Source: Chryseobacterium sp. ISL-80 | GTDB lineage: Bacteria > Bacillota > Bacilli > Bacillales > Cytobacillaceae | NCBI GenBank assembly: GCA_018613055.1 | Contig: JAGGQZ010000017.1 | Location: 62,001 to 126,000 of the forward strand | Length of the DNA: 64,000 nucleotides | Direction of reading: 5' to 3' | Shown here: one piece after another, positions 30,217 through 39,001 of the stretch | How the letters are laid out: the number at the start of each line of letters is the position of its first letter | How positions within the stretch are numbered: position 1 is the first letter of the stretch | Translations under genes and position numbers: made by a program | The notes under the pieces: model-generated | What the model saw: the letters and a program-made list of their open reading frames with translations, nothing else | What the model was told of the DNA's origin: nothing | The model's database searches: none

Positions 30217-32282
30217 TTCTCCTCATAAAAATTTGCTTTATAGGTCGTCTTTTTAATGAATCCATCGAATACCAGCAGCATTGCCGGCAGGAGGAACACG
30301 ACCATCACGAATGCCAGCATTGCCCCCCTGCCCAACAACAAGCCGATGGAACCGACAATGGGATTCGAAGATGTCAACCATAAAATGAACCCGACGCTCG
30401 ATAGAATCGCCGCAGAAATCGAAATCGAAAATGTCTTTTCATCCAGGGTTTTGATGATTGCCTTCCTGGCGGACATTTCCCTGCGGTTATGCTGATAAGC
30501 TTCCGTTAAAAGGATTGCGTAGTCCACGGTAGCTGCCAGCTGGACAGTACTGATGATTAAATATCCGACAAACACCAGCGACGAACTGGTGAAGTACGGA
30601 ATGGACAGATTGATCCAGACTGCCGACTGGATCGTGATCAACAGCACGAGTGGAATCGAAATAGACTTAAAGGTTGCCAATAGGACGATCGCGATCGTTA
30701 CGACAGTCAGCACATTCACGACAATATTATCCTTGTTGACGACATTTTTGATATCATACAACGTCACACTCTCCCCTAAGCTCAGGGCTTTGTCGCCATA
30801 ATACTTTTCAGCCGCTTTTTCCACCTTCTGAACGATTGAAAAAGGAACATCACCCTCTGTTCCCTGATTCGTATTGATGATCATCCGGCTGTAATTTTTC
30901 GAGTAAAACTCCTTTGTGATCGATTCATCCAAATATTCAGGAGGAATGACCGAACCTACCATATTGACATAGGCGATCACGCTTGTGACATAATCGAGTT
31001 TCTCCAGCTCCTTAACCAGTTCCGATTCTTTCGCGCGGTCCCCTTTTGGAACCAGGAGGACAATCGGCGTCGTTTCGCCAAAAGCTTCCTTAATCTCAGT
31101 AAAATCACTGCCCGCACGCGTCGTTTCCGGCTGTACGCCAAGCCCGTATGTGAAGGCGGTATTGCTCTGGGCCAGGAAGCTCGGAACAATGATGGCAAAA
31201 ACCAGCAGCAAACTAGGGATTTTCAGTTTCATGACAAACTTCCCTATACCGGTAAAGCTCGGGACAAAGCTTCTATGCTCTGTCTTATCCATCCATTTAT
31301 AAAACAGCAGGGTGAGCGCTGGTAAAAACACCATGACACTGATGAAGCTCAGGATGATTCCTTTTACAAGGTTCATTCCGAGATCCGAACCGATTTCGAA
31401 CTTCATGAAAGTCAGGGCGATGAAGCCAAAAAAGGTAGTCGCAGCACTGGCGGTAATCGCCGGGAATGATTTTTTCATCGCCAGCTGCATCGCTTCCTGA
31501 GGATTACTTGTTGTCTTTCGGTAATCAGAGAAGCTGTGAAGCAAAAAGACAGCATAATCAAGGGAAACTGCCAGCTGAAGGATTGGTGCGACCGACTGGG
31601 TGACGAAGGAAACCTCTCCGATAAAGATGTTCGTTCCCAGGTTGATCAGCACCGAGACCCCGATGGCTGTCAGGAAAAATAACGGCTCAATCCATGAGTT
31701 TGTCGAGACGACGAGAATGAAGATAATGATCGGGACAAGCAACATCCCGGCATACATCGATTCCTTCCCGGCCATTTTTTGGGATGAAGCCGTATTGATG
31801 GCTTCGCCGGCAATCGCACCATCCTCACCGATCAATTCATAGATTTCATCGGTAATCCTGACCTCATCACCGGTTCGGACACTGATTGAGAACAGCGCAT
31901 TCCCATCTTTATAATAATTTTCTACCGTTTTTTCATCTGCCATTTCAATCGGGGTTTTCAAATCGACCACATCATCGAGCCAAATCACTTCCCCAACACC
32001 ATCGATGGCAGACAATTTTTCCTTATAGGCTATGGCCTCCTGCAAGGTTATATCCTTGATCATGACCCTTGTATCAGGGACATCCGCGGTAAATTCCTGC
32101 TCCATGATTTGCATCGCCCTTGTTGACTGGGCATCTTCCGGCAGATAATCCACCATATTATAATTGACCGACACAAAGAATTGCGCCACTGTTGATATTA
32201 ACGCAAATAAAGCAAATGCGATGACAACAGCTTTTTTATGCTTAATGATTTTTTCTGCAATGCTGTTCATGTTTAACCTCAC
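30213..32282 (-). CDS. MMPL-type RND superfamily exporter
   Basis: A 689-residue permease with two repeats of one plus five membrane helices. An extracytoplasmic loop follows the first helix (MVDYLPEDAQSTRAMQIMEQ opening). The MMPL core is visible as VAPILQLAVSLDYAVFLLHSF and, in the second half, IISTVQLAATVDYAILLTEAY; both carry the conserved Asp-Tyr pair used for proton coupling. The C-terminal helix cluster reads GRGAMLAFVMVVFLLPAMLLV. It resembles Bacillus YdgH and YdfJ. The downstream coiled-coil protein overlaps it and a TetR regulator is divergently encoded 142 bp upstream. The substrate, perhaps a lipid or antimicrobial, is unknown. Confidence 0.92.
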   Translation of the reverse strand: MRLNMNSIAEKIIKHKKAVVIAFALFALISTVAQFFVSVNYNMVDYLPEDAQSTRAMQIMEQEFTADVPDTRVMIKDITLQEAIAYKEKLSAIDGVGEVIWLDDVVDLKTPIEMADEKTVENYYKDGNALFSISVRTGDEVRITDEIYELIGEDGAIAGEAINTASSQKMAGKESMYAGMLLVPIIIFILVVSTNSWIEPLFFLTAIGVSVLINLGTNIFIGEVSFVTQSVAPILQLAVSLDYAVFLLHSFSDYRKTTSNPQEAMQLAMKKSFPAITASAATTFFGFIALTFMKFEIGSDLGMNLVKGIILSFISVMVFLPALTLLFYKWMDKTEHRSFVPSFTGIGKFVMKLKIPSLLLVFAIIVPSFLAQSNTAFTYGLGVQPETTRAGSDFTEIKEAFGETTPIVLLVPKGDRAKESELVKELEKLDYVTSVIAYVNMVGSVIPPEYLDESITKEFYSKNYSRMIINTNQGTEGDVPFSIVQKVEKAAEKYYGDKALSLGESVTLYDIKNVVNKDNIVVNVLTVVTIAIVLLATFKSISIPLVLLITIQSAVWINLSIPYFTSSSLVFVGYLIISTVQLAATVDYAILLTEAYQHNRREMSARKAIIKTLDEKTFSISISAAILSSVGFILWLTSSNPIVGSIGLLLGRGAMLAFVMVVFLLPAMLLVFDGFIKKTTYKANFYEEK

Positions 32283-32309
32283 TTGAGTCTTTTACATTTA
32301 CACTTTATC

Positions 32310-32340
32310 ATTATATAAACACGGTGTTGGCTATTCAACA
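32310..32340 (-). promoter_or_regulatory. Promoter and candidate TetR operator of the MMPL operon
   Basis: On the minus strand TTGAAT (32338-32333), a 17-base spacer and TATAAT (32315-32310) make a good sigma-A promoter. A palindrome TGTTG-N6-CAACA (32325-32340) covers the -35 hexamer, a typical repressor position. Direct copies of CGTACAT(A/T)A lie just beyond, at about 32347-32365. Confidence 0.6.
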
Positions 32341-32424
32341 AACAGTTGCGTACATAACGTACATTACACAACATAAATTCATTATCTGTTGGGAAACGAT
32401 AAAAAAGGACGCTGATTTTTAAAA

Positions 32425-32979
32425 ATGGACAGAAGAAAAAAATATACCAGGATGGTTTTAAAGGAAAGCCTGATGGCATTGCTGAAAGAAAAGCCAATTT
32501 CGAGCCTTACGATCAAGGAAATCTGTGAGCTTGCTGATCTCAATCGTTCCACTTTTTATGCCCATTTTTCCAGTCAATATGATCTCTTGAACTCAATAGA
32601 AGAGGAATTCATTGAAGATATGGTTTCGACACTGAACCAATATAATTTTTCCAAAGAAGAAGAAGCTTTGAAGATGACCGAGAAGATTCTAGAGTATATT
32701 GCCAGGAATAGCGATGTATGCCAAATGCTGCTAAGCGAAAACAGCGATATACACTTCCAGAAAAAAGGCATGAAGATCACCCAGGAATTCATCTTCAAAA
32801 ACTGGATTACCGACCGCCAGTTTGACCGGGAAACATTTGAATATATCAATATCTTTGTTGTCAGCGGCAGTATTTATGTGATAAAAAATTGGGTGGAAAA
32901 TGGCATGGACAAGACACCAGGGGAAATGGCCGAAATCATTAACAACTTCATCAATCATGGATTGTCAAATATACGATAA
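32425..32979 (+). CDS. TetR/AcrR family transcriptional regulator
   Basis: A 184-residue regulator. The N-terminal TetR HTH is visible: YTRMVLKESLMALLKEKPISSLTIKEICELADLNRSTFYAHF-type pattern over residues 6-50, with the recognition helix LNRSTFYAHF. The C-terminal ligand-binding domain (60-184) is helical, and IFVVSGSIYVIKNWVENG matches the TetR_C_14-like group. It is divergent from the MMPL exporter operon across a 142-bp region with a palindrome over the exporter's -35, so repression of that operon, relieved by an exporter substrate, is the likely role. That role is inferred from position. Confidence 0.9.
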   Translation: MDRRKKYTRMVLKESLMALLKEKPISSLTIKEICELADLNRSTFYAHFSSQYDLLNSIEEEFIEDMVSTLNQYNFSKEEEALKMTEKILEYIARNSDVCQMLLSENSDIHFQKKGMKITQEFIFKNWITDRQFDRETFEYINIFVVSGSIYVIKNWVENGMDKTPGEMAEIINNFINHGLSNIR

Positions 32980-33010
32980 AGCGCCAGCCCCATTCCGGGC
33001 CGGCGCTTTT
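32977..33010. terminator. Bidirectional terminator between tetR and rlmCD
   Basis: AAAGCGCCAGCCC and GGGCCGGCGCTTTT pair with one mismatch around CATTCC. Both sides are flanked by T or A runs, matching convergent genes. Confidence 0.9.
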
Positions 33011-33011
33011 A

Positions 33012-34544
33012 TCATTTCAAAACCAGTCTCGTGACACTCTCAATCTGCGAGGTGTGAGGGAACATGTCGACTGGCTGGATATATTCAACTTTGTATTTCC
33101 CTCCAAGTGTCTGGATGTCCTTAGCGAGCGTTGAAGGATTGCAGGAAACGTAAACAAAGGTTTTCGGCTTGATTTTCAGGACGGTCTTCAGGAATTCCTC
33201 GTTACAGCCTGTGCGCGGCGGGTCGACGACGATCACATCAGGATGCCAGCCTTCCGCCAGCCATTTCGGAAGCAATTCCTCTGCCTTGCCAACATAGAAT
33301 CTGGCATGGCTGACATCATGCTTCTGGGCATTCTTTCTGGCATCGTCAATCGATTCCGGAATGACATCCATCCCGCGAACCTCGCCTGCCTGATTTGCCA
33401 TCCACAATCCGATTGTCCCTACTCCACAATATGCATCGACGAGTTTTTCCTTTCCAGTCAACATGGCAGCAGCTTTCGCTTCATTGTAGAGCTTTACCGT
33501 CTGCTCAGGATTCAGCTGGAAGAAGGTCCTTGCTGAAAGTTCGAATTGCAGGTCACCCAGGGTTTCCTGGATAAAATCTTTCCCTTCCAGTGTGGCGGTT
33601 TCACTGCCAAAAATGACAGATGTCTTTTCACCATTGATGTTCTGGACAATCGAGTTGACCTCTGGAAGACGCTTCTTGATTTCCGCGATGATCAGGTCTT
33701 TTTTTGGAAGCTCTTTTTTCGCCGTAATCAGGACAATTTGCAGCTCGCCAGTTTGGACTCCTGTCCTGGCAACGATTGTCCGTACGAAACCTTTATGTTT
33801 TTTCTCATTGTAGATTGGTATTTTCAAGTCCTGAAGAATCCCTTTTACAACCTCGGTAGCCTTCGTCGTAGCCGGATGCTGGACCGCACACTGCTCGATA
33901 TTGATCAGATTGTGAGAGTTGAGACCGTACAGGCCGGCAAGCACCTTCCCGTCCTTTTCGCCAACCTGGAACTGGCTTTTGTTCCGGTATCCCCAAGTAT
34001 TTTCCATGCCGATTGTCGGACGAATCTCAAGTTGCTCGATTTTCAGGTTTGTATGGCGCTCTAATGCCTGGATGACAATATCGCGTTTTTCATTCAGTTG
34101 CTGATCATAGCGCAAATGCTGCAGCTGGCAGCCGCCGCACTGGTCGTATACCGGACAGAGCGGCTTGATCCGATGCTCGGAGTGTTTACGGATTTTCTTT
34201 ATTTTGGCTTCAGCGAACTTTGGGTGGACCTTTGTGGCTTCAGCAACAATTTCCTCTCCTGGCAGCGCACCGGGCACGAACACGACCTGGCGCTTGAAGT
34301 AGCCGACACCCTCGCCATTGATTCCCAGACGCTTGATGGTCAGCGGGAACGTCTGCTTCAGCTGCAGCTTTGGTGCTTGCTGGTCCTGGTTCGATTGCCC
34401 TTTTGAAATTTTCCTGGCATGTTGGCCATTATTTTTTTGCGGGGATTTCTTCATTTGCTGTCCTTTATTCCCTTGCTGCTCTTCATTCGCTTGCTGCTCT
34501 TTATTCACTTGCTGTCCTTTATTCCCTTGCTGCTCTTTTTTCAT
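33012..34544 (-). CDS. rlmCD: 23S rRNA (uracil-C5)-methyltransferase, RlmCD type, with repetitive N-terminal tail
   Basis: A 510-residue TrmA-family RNA m5U methyltransferase. Residues 1-55 are an unusual Gln/Asn/Lys tail made of six-residue repeats ([30 protein letters not shown]). Then come a TRAM domain ([22 protein letters not shown]), the Fe-S cysteines [15 protein letters not shown], and the SAM domain with [12 protein letters not shown], the motif [13 protein letters not shown] and the nucleophile region [12 protein letters not shown]. In B. subtilis the single enzyme RlmCD (YefA) modifies U747 and U1939 of 23S rRNA. GGAG precedes ATG 34544. The core is certain; the choice between RlmCD and a paralogue such as YfjO is probable only. 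Confidence 0.88.
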   Translation of the reverse strand: MKKEQQGNKGQQVNKEQQANEEQQGNKGQQMKKSPQKNNGQHARKISKGQSNQDQQAPKLQLKQTFPLTIKRLGINGEGVGYFKRQVVFVPGALPGEEIVAEATKVHPKFAEAKIKKIRKHSEHRIKPLCPVYDQCGGCQLQHLRYDQQLNEKRDIVIQALERHTNLKIEQLEIRPTIGMENTWGYRNKSQFQVGEKDGKVLAGLYGLNSHNLINIEQCAVQHPATTKATEVVKGILQDLKIPIYNEKKHKGFVRTIVARTGVQTGELQIVLITAKKELPKKDLIIAEIKKRLPEVNSIVQNINGEKTSVIFGSETATLEGKDFIQETLGDLQFELSARTFFQLNPEQTVKLYNEAKAAAMLTGKEKLVDAYCGVGTIGLWMANQAGEVRGMDVIPESIDDARKNAQKHDVSHARFYVGKAEELLPKWLAEGWHPDVIVVDPPRTGCNEEFLKTVLKIKPKTFVYVSCNPSTLAKDIQTLGGKYKVEYIQPVDMFPHTSQIESVTRLVLK

Positions 34545-34559
34545 AAAACTTCACTCCAA

Positions 34560-35420
34560 TTATTCAATGCTTCTCCATAAATAGAGCGAAGCATAGCTTA
34601 AATAAGGATTCCACGGTTCCTTGAATTTTTCCATCTGGGCAAGGTCTGGCTTGTCTTCCAGCTCAAAATATTTTTTCAGAGCATTCTGGATGCCAATGTC
34701 GCCCATCGGGAATAAATTCGGCCTGCCAAGCGCGAACATCAGGAAATTCTCCACCGTCCACGGACCGACACCGCGAATCTTAATCAATTCCTTAGACACT
34801 TCAGCATCAGGTATGGTTTTCATTTTTTCAAAATCAAGCTGCCCAGATGCGGCCAGCTCACCGATTCCGATCACATACTCCGCCTTGCGACCGCTGAATT
34901 GAAACTCACGAAGCTGTTCAACCTTCAGCTGGGCGACTTTTTCAGGAGAGGGATAGAACCAGACACCATCAACCTCTTCACCGAAGGCTTGCACGAATCG
35001 TTCCGTCAGTGTAAAAGCAAACTTCAGGTTCACCTGCTGGTGGATGATGCTCTTGATCAAGCTGGAAAAAGGATCAAATTCCAGCACAAGCGGTGTACCA
35101 AAATGGTCCTTGAACAAATCTTTTAACTCAGTCGTCTGAAAATGCTCATGGACCTGGAGCAATTCCACATCCCATTGAAAAATTTCCGTCAGACGACCTA
35201 GCGTTTTTTCTTTTTCATCACTGGCATGGACAACGAATTCAGGCTTTTCCAACGTACCCGTCGCAATTACATCCGCAACGATTTTTTTATCTTCAAAAGT
35301 AAGCGGCACCCTGACCAGCCGCTGCTCGATATCAACGGCGTTCAAAGGATCAAGCGCCAGCCTGCTCAAGGCCAGGTCAAAATTATACGGCCCAGTAATG
35401 GCCACCTTCTCTTCCCACAT
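34560..35420 (-). CDS. alkA: DNA-3-methyladenine glycosylase II (AlkA family)
   Basis: A 286-residue HhH-GPD DNA repair glycosylase that removes alkylated purines. The N-terminal AlkA-like beta domain spans about 1-105. The catalytic domain shows SSLIKSIIHQQVNLKFAFTLTERFV. The helix-hairpin-helix then reads LIKIRGVGPWTVENFLMFALGRPNLFPMGDIGIQNAL; the Asp of PMGDIGI is the catalytic residue of the superfamily. No Ada domain is fused. ATG 35420 has GAGGG about 10 bases upstream. The gene lies 15 bases upstream of rlmCD on the same strand, so the two may be cotranscribed, although their functions are not linked. Confidence 0.93.
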   Translation of the reverse strand: MWEEKVAITGPYNFDLALSRLALDPLNAVDIEQRLVRVPLTFEDKKIVADVIATGTLEKPEFVVHASDEKEKTLGRLTEIFQWDVELLQVHEHFQTTELKDLFKDHFGTPLVLEFDPFSSLIKSIIHQQVNLKFAFTLTERFVQAFGEEVDGVWFYPSPEKVAQLKVEQLREFQFSGRKAEYVIGIGELAASGQLDFEKMKTIPDAEVSKELIKIRGVGPWTVENFLMFALGRPNLFPMGDIGIQNALKKYFELEDKPDLAQMEKFKEPWNPYLSYASLYLWRSIE

Positions 35421-35618
35421 AAACAAACCGCCCTCATCTATTTTCCCCGTATTATAGCATTTCCGTGCTGTTTTTACGAAAATAGTGCTGAGCTTCTGAG
35501 AGGGAATTGATTTTTATAGGGGGCAATTGTCGTATTTTTGGCGAAGTGCACCTTCTATTAAGATGATTCCTGTCTTTACGGCTCAGTCTCACCTTTTTAG
35601 ACAGGCCCATTTCCGGTT

Positions 35619-35760
35619 TATTGGCGCAGTTCACAACTTTATTGGCGATTCTCACTGTTTTATTGGCGATTTTTTAATTTTATTGGCGATTCTCACAGGT
35701 ATTTTGGCGAAAATAAATTTTTATTGGCGAACTGGTAAAAATGCGTCTTTTTTTCCAATT
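35619..35760. repeat. Tandem repeat, family E (20-21-bp period, TTGGCGA core)
   Basis: TTGGCG occurs at 35621, 35642, 35663, 35683, 35704 and 35724, spaced 21, 21, 20, 21 and 20 bp, with a stray copy near 35538. Spacers are AT-rich (TTTATTGGCGATTCTCACTG form). The array ends in a block GCGAAAATAAA...GCGAACTGG...TTTTTTTCCAATT that is nearly the same as the end of family F (62861-62922). It fills the gap between alkA and pdaA. Confidence 0.85.
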
Positions 35761-35763
35761 GAA

Positions 35764-35793
35764 AAATCCCCGCAACCTTAAATTTGCAGGGAT
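35764..35793 (-). terminator. Terminator of pdaA
   Basis: On the minus strand ATCCCTGCAA and TTGCGGGGAT pair with one wobble around ATTTAAGG and are followed by TTTTCAATT. Confidence 0.75.
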
Positions 35794-35800
35794 CAAACAA

Positions 35801-36610
35801 TCAGTACAGCATTGGATCCTTCATGCCGCCTTTTTTAAGCATTAATTCATCAAGGTTTTTGAATTGATAGCCTTGTTCTTTCAAATCCCTGATTACCTTT
35901 CCTAGGGCGTCTGCGTTGTCTTTCGAAACTGTATGCAGAAGCAGGACTGCACCTGGATGGACTTGGGTCATGATTTTATCGTAGGCATATTGCGCGCCCT
36001 TTTGCTGGTCGGTATTCCAGTCAACGAAAGCAAGCGACCAGAATACATGGGTATAGCCGGCTTCTTTCGCGACCGCCATTGTCCTTTCGCTGAAAATCCC
36101 TCTTGGAGGACGCAGGTAGCTCATATGCTTCTTGCCTGTAATCCTTTCAGTTTCCGTGCGGACCATCTCAAGTTCCTTCTTGATTTTTTCATCGCTGATT
36201 TGAGTCATGTCAGGATGATGCCAGGAGTGATTGCCGATAATATGGCCTTCATCCGCCATCCGCGCAACAAGCTCTGGTGCACTCTCAAGATAATGTCCCG
36301 TAATGAAAAAAGCTGCAGGGACTTGTTCTTCTTTTAATACATCGAGAATTTTTGCGGTATAACCATTTTCATAGCCGTTATCGAAGGTCAGGTACAGATC
36401 CTTGGTATTTTTGTCCCCTTTATAGACAGCTCCATGATCCTCCAGAATGACCTCGAACATTCTTCCGGCATCGGCCTGTCTACCGTTCCGGCCCTTTTTG
36501 AAACCCCAGTGCAATGGCGAGTTCGAATTTTCCTCCGCGCCTGTCGCAGCCGGCAGGGCAATCAACAGCAGCATCGCGGACGCAAGCATTATCTTAACAA
36601 ACGTTTTCAT
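35801..36610 (-). CDS. pdaA: Peptidoglycan N-acetylmuramic acid deacetylase PdaA
   Basis: A 269-residue secreted NodB-type polysaccharide deacetylase needed to form muramic delta-lactam in spore cortex. A signal peptide covers residues 1-25 (MKTFVKIMLASAMLLLIALP start, TGAEE cleavage region). The NodB domain shows motif 1 as LYLTFDNGYENGYT, which is the PdaA variant of TFDDG, with motif 2 HIIGNHSWHHPDMT, motif 3 LRPPRGIFSERT and motif 5 GAVLLLHTVSKDNA. Length is close to the 263 residues of B. subtilis PdaA. Known members are expressed in the forespore under sigma-G; a matching promoter was not confirmed here. The gene is monocistronic. Confidence 0.93.
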   Translation of the reverse strand: MKTFVKIMLASAMLLLIALPAATGAEENSNSPLHWGFKKGRNGRQADAGRMFEVILEDHGAVYKGDKNTKDLYLTFDNGYENGYTAKILDVLKEEQVPAAFFITGHYLESAPELVARMADEGHIIGNHSWHHPDMTQISDEKIKKELEMVRTETERITGKKHMSYLRPPRGIFSERTMAVAKEAGYTHVFWSLAFVDWNTDQQKGAQYAYDKIMTQVHPGAVLLLHTVSKDNADALGKVIRDLKEQGYQFKNLDELMLKKGGMKDPMLY

Positions 36611-36721
36611 GATGTTCCTCCATTGATGTTTTTCCTTAGTGTTTGCCAGCAGGAGAAAATAATTCTACAAATCAGGGGGGAACTTTCGAGTGTATGTGGG
36701 CTATAATCAGCAATCGAATAA

Positions 36722-36757
36722 AAAAGAGTCTCGCTGCAATTTCAGCGAGACTCCTCT
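36722..36757 (-). terminator. Terminator of the fumarase gene
   Basis: GAGTCTCGCT and AGCGAGACTC pair perfectly around GCAATTTC. TTTTTTATT follows on the minus strand. Confidence 0.93.
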
Positions 36758-36762
36758 TATTT

Positions 36763-38316
36763 TTACTTATAAACTCGATCAGCGAATTGCGCCAATTTTT
36801 CAAGGGATGATTTCTCAACATCTTCGTGCAGGCTGTTTCCGTGCGAATCCATGGTTACGACTGCGGTAAAGCCTTCGACATTGAGGTGCCACATTGCTTC
36901 AGGAATACCAAAGTTCATCAGGTCAACACCTTCGACAGATTTGATGCAGTCCGCATAATACTGGGCTGCGCCGCCGATGGCATTCAGGTAAACTCCGCCA
37001 TGCTCTTCCAAAGCAGCAAGCGTCTTCTTGCCCATTCCGCCTTTTCCGATGACAGCGCGGATGCCGAACTTCTTCATGATATCGCCCTGATAAGGCTCCT
37101 CGCGAATACTGGTTGTCGGTCCAGCAGCCTTCACATGCCAGTTTCCTTCTTCATCCTTCAGCATGACCGGTCCGCAGTGGTAGATAACCTGGCCATTCAA
37201 GTCGACTGGAGAATCGTGATCTGACAGATACTTATGGATTGCGTCACGGCCTGTGTACATCATGCCATTAATCTGGACGACATCTCCGACCTTCAGCTCG
37301 CGGATTTGCTCTTCTGTGATAGGTGCGGTTAATGTGACAACATTCTGTTCTGCAGGCGCTTCAACCGCTGCAGCAATTTCCTGTGCAGCAGGCTGGGCGA
37401 AGTCGATCTTCTCTCCCTCCTGGTACATCCACTCCTGGATTTCACCGGTTTCAGGGTTTACCGCTACGCCAAGACGGCGATATGCCCAGCAGTTATACGC
37501 TACGGATACGTAAAAGCTTGCCGGAATGCGGTTCATGACACCGATTTTGCAGCCAAGAAGCGTTGTTTCGCCGCCAAAGCCCATTGTGCCGATTCCAAGC
37601 TTGTTGGCATTTTCCAATACATACTCTTCAAGATCACGGAGTTCTGGATGTGGATTGACATCATCTACAGTACGGAATAATTGCTCTTTCGCAAGGTCAT
37701 AACCAGAAGAACGGTCACCGCCAATGCCAACACCAATGAAGCCCGCGCTGCAGCCTTGTCCCTGAGCCTGATAAACCGAATGCATGATGCATTTGCGGAT
37801 TCCATCAAGATCGCGTCCTGCACGGCCGAGTCCTTCCAATTCTGCTGGAAGGCTGTATTGGATATTTTTATTTTCACAGCCGCCGCCCTTTAAAATCAGG
37901 CGGGCGTCAATATAGTCTTTTTCCCATTGCTCGAACTTGATGACAGGAGTGCCGCCGCCAAGATTGTCGCCGCTGTTCTCACCTGTCAATGAATCAACGG
38001 AGTTCGGGCGCAGCTTGCCATCCTGCGTAGCCTGGGCAATCGCATTATAAATCGCCTTTTTCATCTCAAGCTGGTTTGCGCCTACAGGAGTTTTGATCTT
38101 AAAGGTTGGAAGACCAGTATCCTGGCAGATCGGCGATACATTATCATCCGCCATTTTAATGTTGTTCGTGATTGTATCAAGGCTCATTGCTGAACGGGTT
38201 CCTGCGTTCTCGCGCTCCGCCGCCGCTTTGATGGCCCGGCGGACATCCTTAGGAAGGTTCGTGGATGTTTCAACAACCAACTGGTACATGCTTTCCTGGA
38301 ACTTTTCGATATTCAT
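36763..38316 (-). CDS. Class I fumarate hydratase (Fe-S)
   Basis: A 517-residue enzyme interconverting fumarate and malate in the TCA cycle. It is the fused form with alpha-like (1-280) and beta-like (330-517) regions. The Fe-S cluster cysteines are seen in SPICQDTGLPTF, AQGQGCSAGFIG and TTLLGCKIG. The C-terminal Fumarase_C shows GDVVQINGMMYTGRDAIHKYL, VIYHCGPVMLK, AAGPTTSIREEPYQGDIM and GKGGMGKKTLAAL. A linker rich in Ala and Glu (QPAAQEIAAAVEAPAEQN) separates the halves. Bacillus usually relies on class II FumC, so a class I enzyme, which is oxygen-sensitive, fits growth under low oxygen. It is monocistronic. Confidence 0.93.
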   Translation of the reverse strand: MNIEKFQESMYQLVVETSTNLPKDVRRAIKAAAERENAGTRSAMSLDTITNNIKMADDNVSPICQDTGLPTFKIKTPVGANQLEMKKAIYNAIAQATQDGKLRPNSVDSLTGENSGDNLGGGTPVIKFEQWEKDYIDARLILKGGGCENKNIQYSLPAELEGLGRAGRDLDGIRKCIMHSVYQAQGQGCSAGFIGVGIGGDRSSGYDLAKEQLFRTVDDVNPHPELRDLEEYVLENANKLGIGTMGFGGETTLLGCKIGVMNRIPASFYVSVAYNCWAYRRLGVAVNPETGEIQEWMYQEGEKIDFAQPAAQEIAAAVEAPAEQNVVTLTAPITEEQIRELKVGDVVQINGMMYTGRDAIHKYLSDHDSPVDLNGQVIYHCGPVMLKDEEGNWHVKAAGPTTSIREEPYQGDIMKKFGIRAVIGKGGMGKKTLAALEEHGGVYLNAIGGAAQYYADCIKSVEGVDLMNFGIPEAMWHLNVEGFTAVVTMDSHGNSLHEDVEKSSLEKLAQFADRVYK

Positions 38317-38443
38317 CTTTCTACCCCTCTCCCCATGTTTGCTGTCTCTTTATATGTGAAAATTTTATAACAATTTCTCCGATATCATTATACTCCTATC
38401 ATCCATCTATTTAAAGATGAAAGTGGAATCGTTTACAAACAGA

Positions 38444-38602
38444 AAAGCGGAAGCGCCTTGGTCAGCCCCGACAAGCGCTGGAGGGCCTGCCCGTGAAGTC
38501 GCTCTTTGACTTCATGGGCAGGACCGAAGCGTCTCGAGGGGCTAGGCGCTGGAGCTGGACAGAGAAAAGCAGAAGCGCCCTGGTCAGTCCCGACAAGCGG
38601 CC
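38444..38602. repeat. Dispersed palindromic intergenic element, copy 1 (plus partial copy)
   Basis: A roughly 117-bp element begins AAGCGGAAGCGCCTTGGTCA, contains CCCCGACAAGCGCTGGAGG, a hairpin GAAGTC-N7-GACTTC and ends GGCTAGGCGCTGGAGCTGGA. A partial second copy follows at 38563-38602 (AGAAGCGCCCTGGTCAGTCC, CGACAAGCG). The same element occurs at 47583-47758. It lies between the fumarase start and the SE1561-like gene. No ORF or transposase is inside; it looks like a REP/MITE-like repeat. Confidence 0.85.
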
Positions 38603-38607
38603 AGCAT

Positions 38608-38637
38608 AAAAAAGAGACCTCATATAAAAGGTCCCTT
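38608..38637 (-). terminator. Terminator of the SE1561-like gene
   Basis: On the minus strand AAGGGACC and GGTCTCTT pair with one mismatch and are followed by TTTTTATG. It overlaps the stop codon region at 38636. Confidence 0.75.
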
Positions 38638-38821
38638 ACAAATCGCGATTTTTGAATTCACGGCATTTGGCATCCATTTCTTCGACGATCTGGATCATGC
38701 GGTCGATATCCTCCAGCTCCGTTTCTTCCGGATCAATTGCTTCAAGCAGTTCAGCAAACATATCCAAACGCTGCTTCAGGAATACTACCTGTGTATTTTT
38801 ATCATTTATCTGACTTCCCAC
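38636..38821 (-). CDS. SE1561 family small protein
   Basis: A 61-residue cytoplasmic protein: GSQINDKNTQVVFLKQRLDM, then an acidic middle ELLEAIDPEETELEDIDRMI and a charged end. It matches the small Firmicutes family named SE1561, of unknown function, which consists of two helices with an acidic turn. GTG 38821 is chosen because AAGGAG lies 8 bases upstream; the longer ATG frame from 38878 lacks a site and adds an atypical Cys-containing leader. The nearest downstream gene on this strand, across the repeat element, is the fumarase. It starts next to the divergent DUF421 gene. Confidence 0.82.
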   Translation of the reverse strand: MGSQINDKNTQVVFLKQRLDMFAELLEAIDPEETELEDIDRMIQIVEEMDAKCREFKNRDL

Positions 38822-39001
38822 TATTCTCGCTCCTTTCACTACCGTTAACATCCTACCGAAAAATGGGCAATTGTGCAATATATATCAGAATGCGTGCTGT
38901 TTTAGGGAGTTTTGAAAACCCAATTGCTATTGGGTAGTATTCCCCCTTCCCAATATGTTTGCACAGGCTTTTTCAGGAAAAAACATATAAGGGGTGATAA
39001 A

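Noticed and set aside
38912-39001. 30-codon N-terminal extension of the DUF421 protein
   Set aside because: ATG 39002 has the AAGGGGTG ribosome binding site and begins the conserved membrane domain; the extension has neither.
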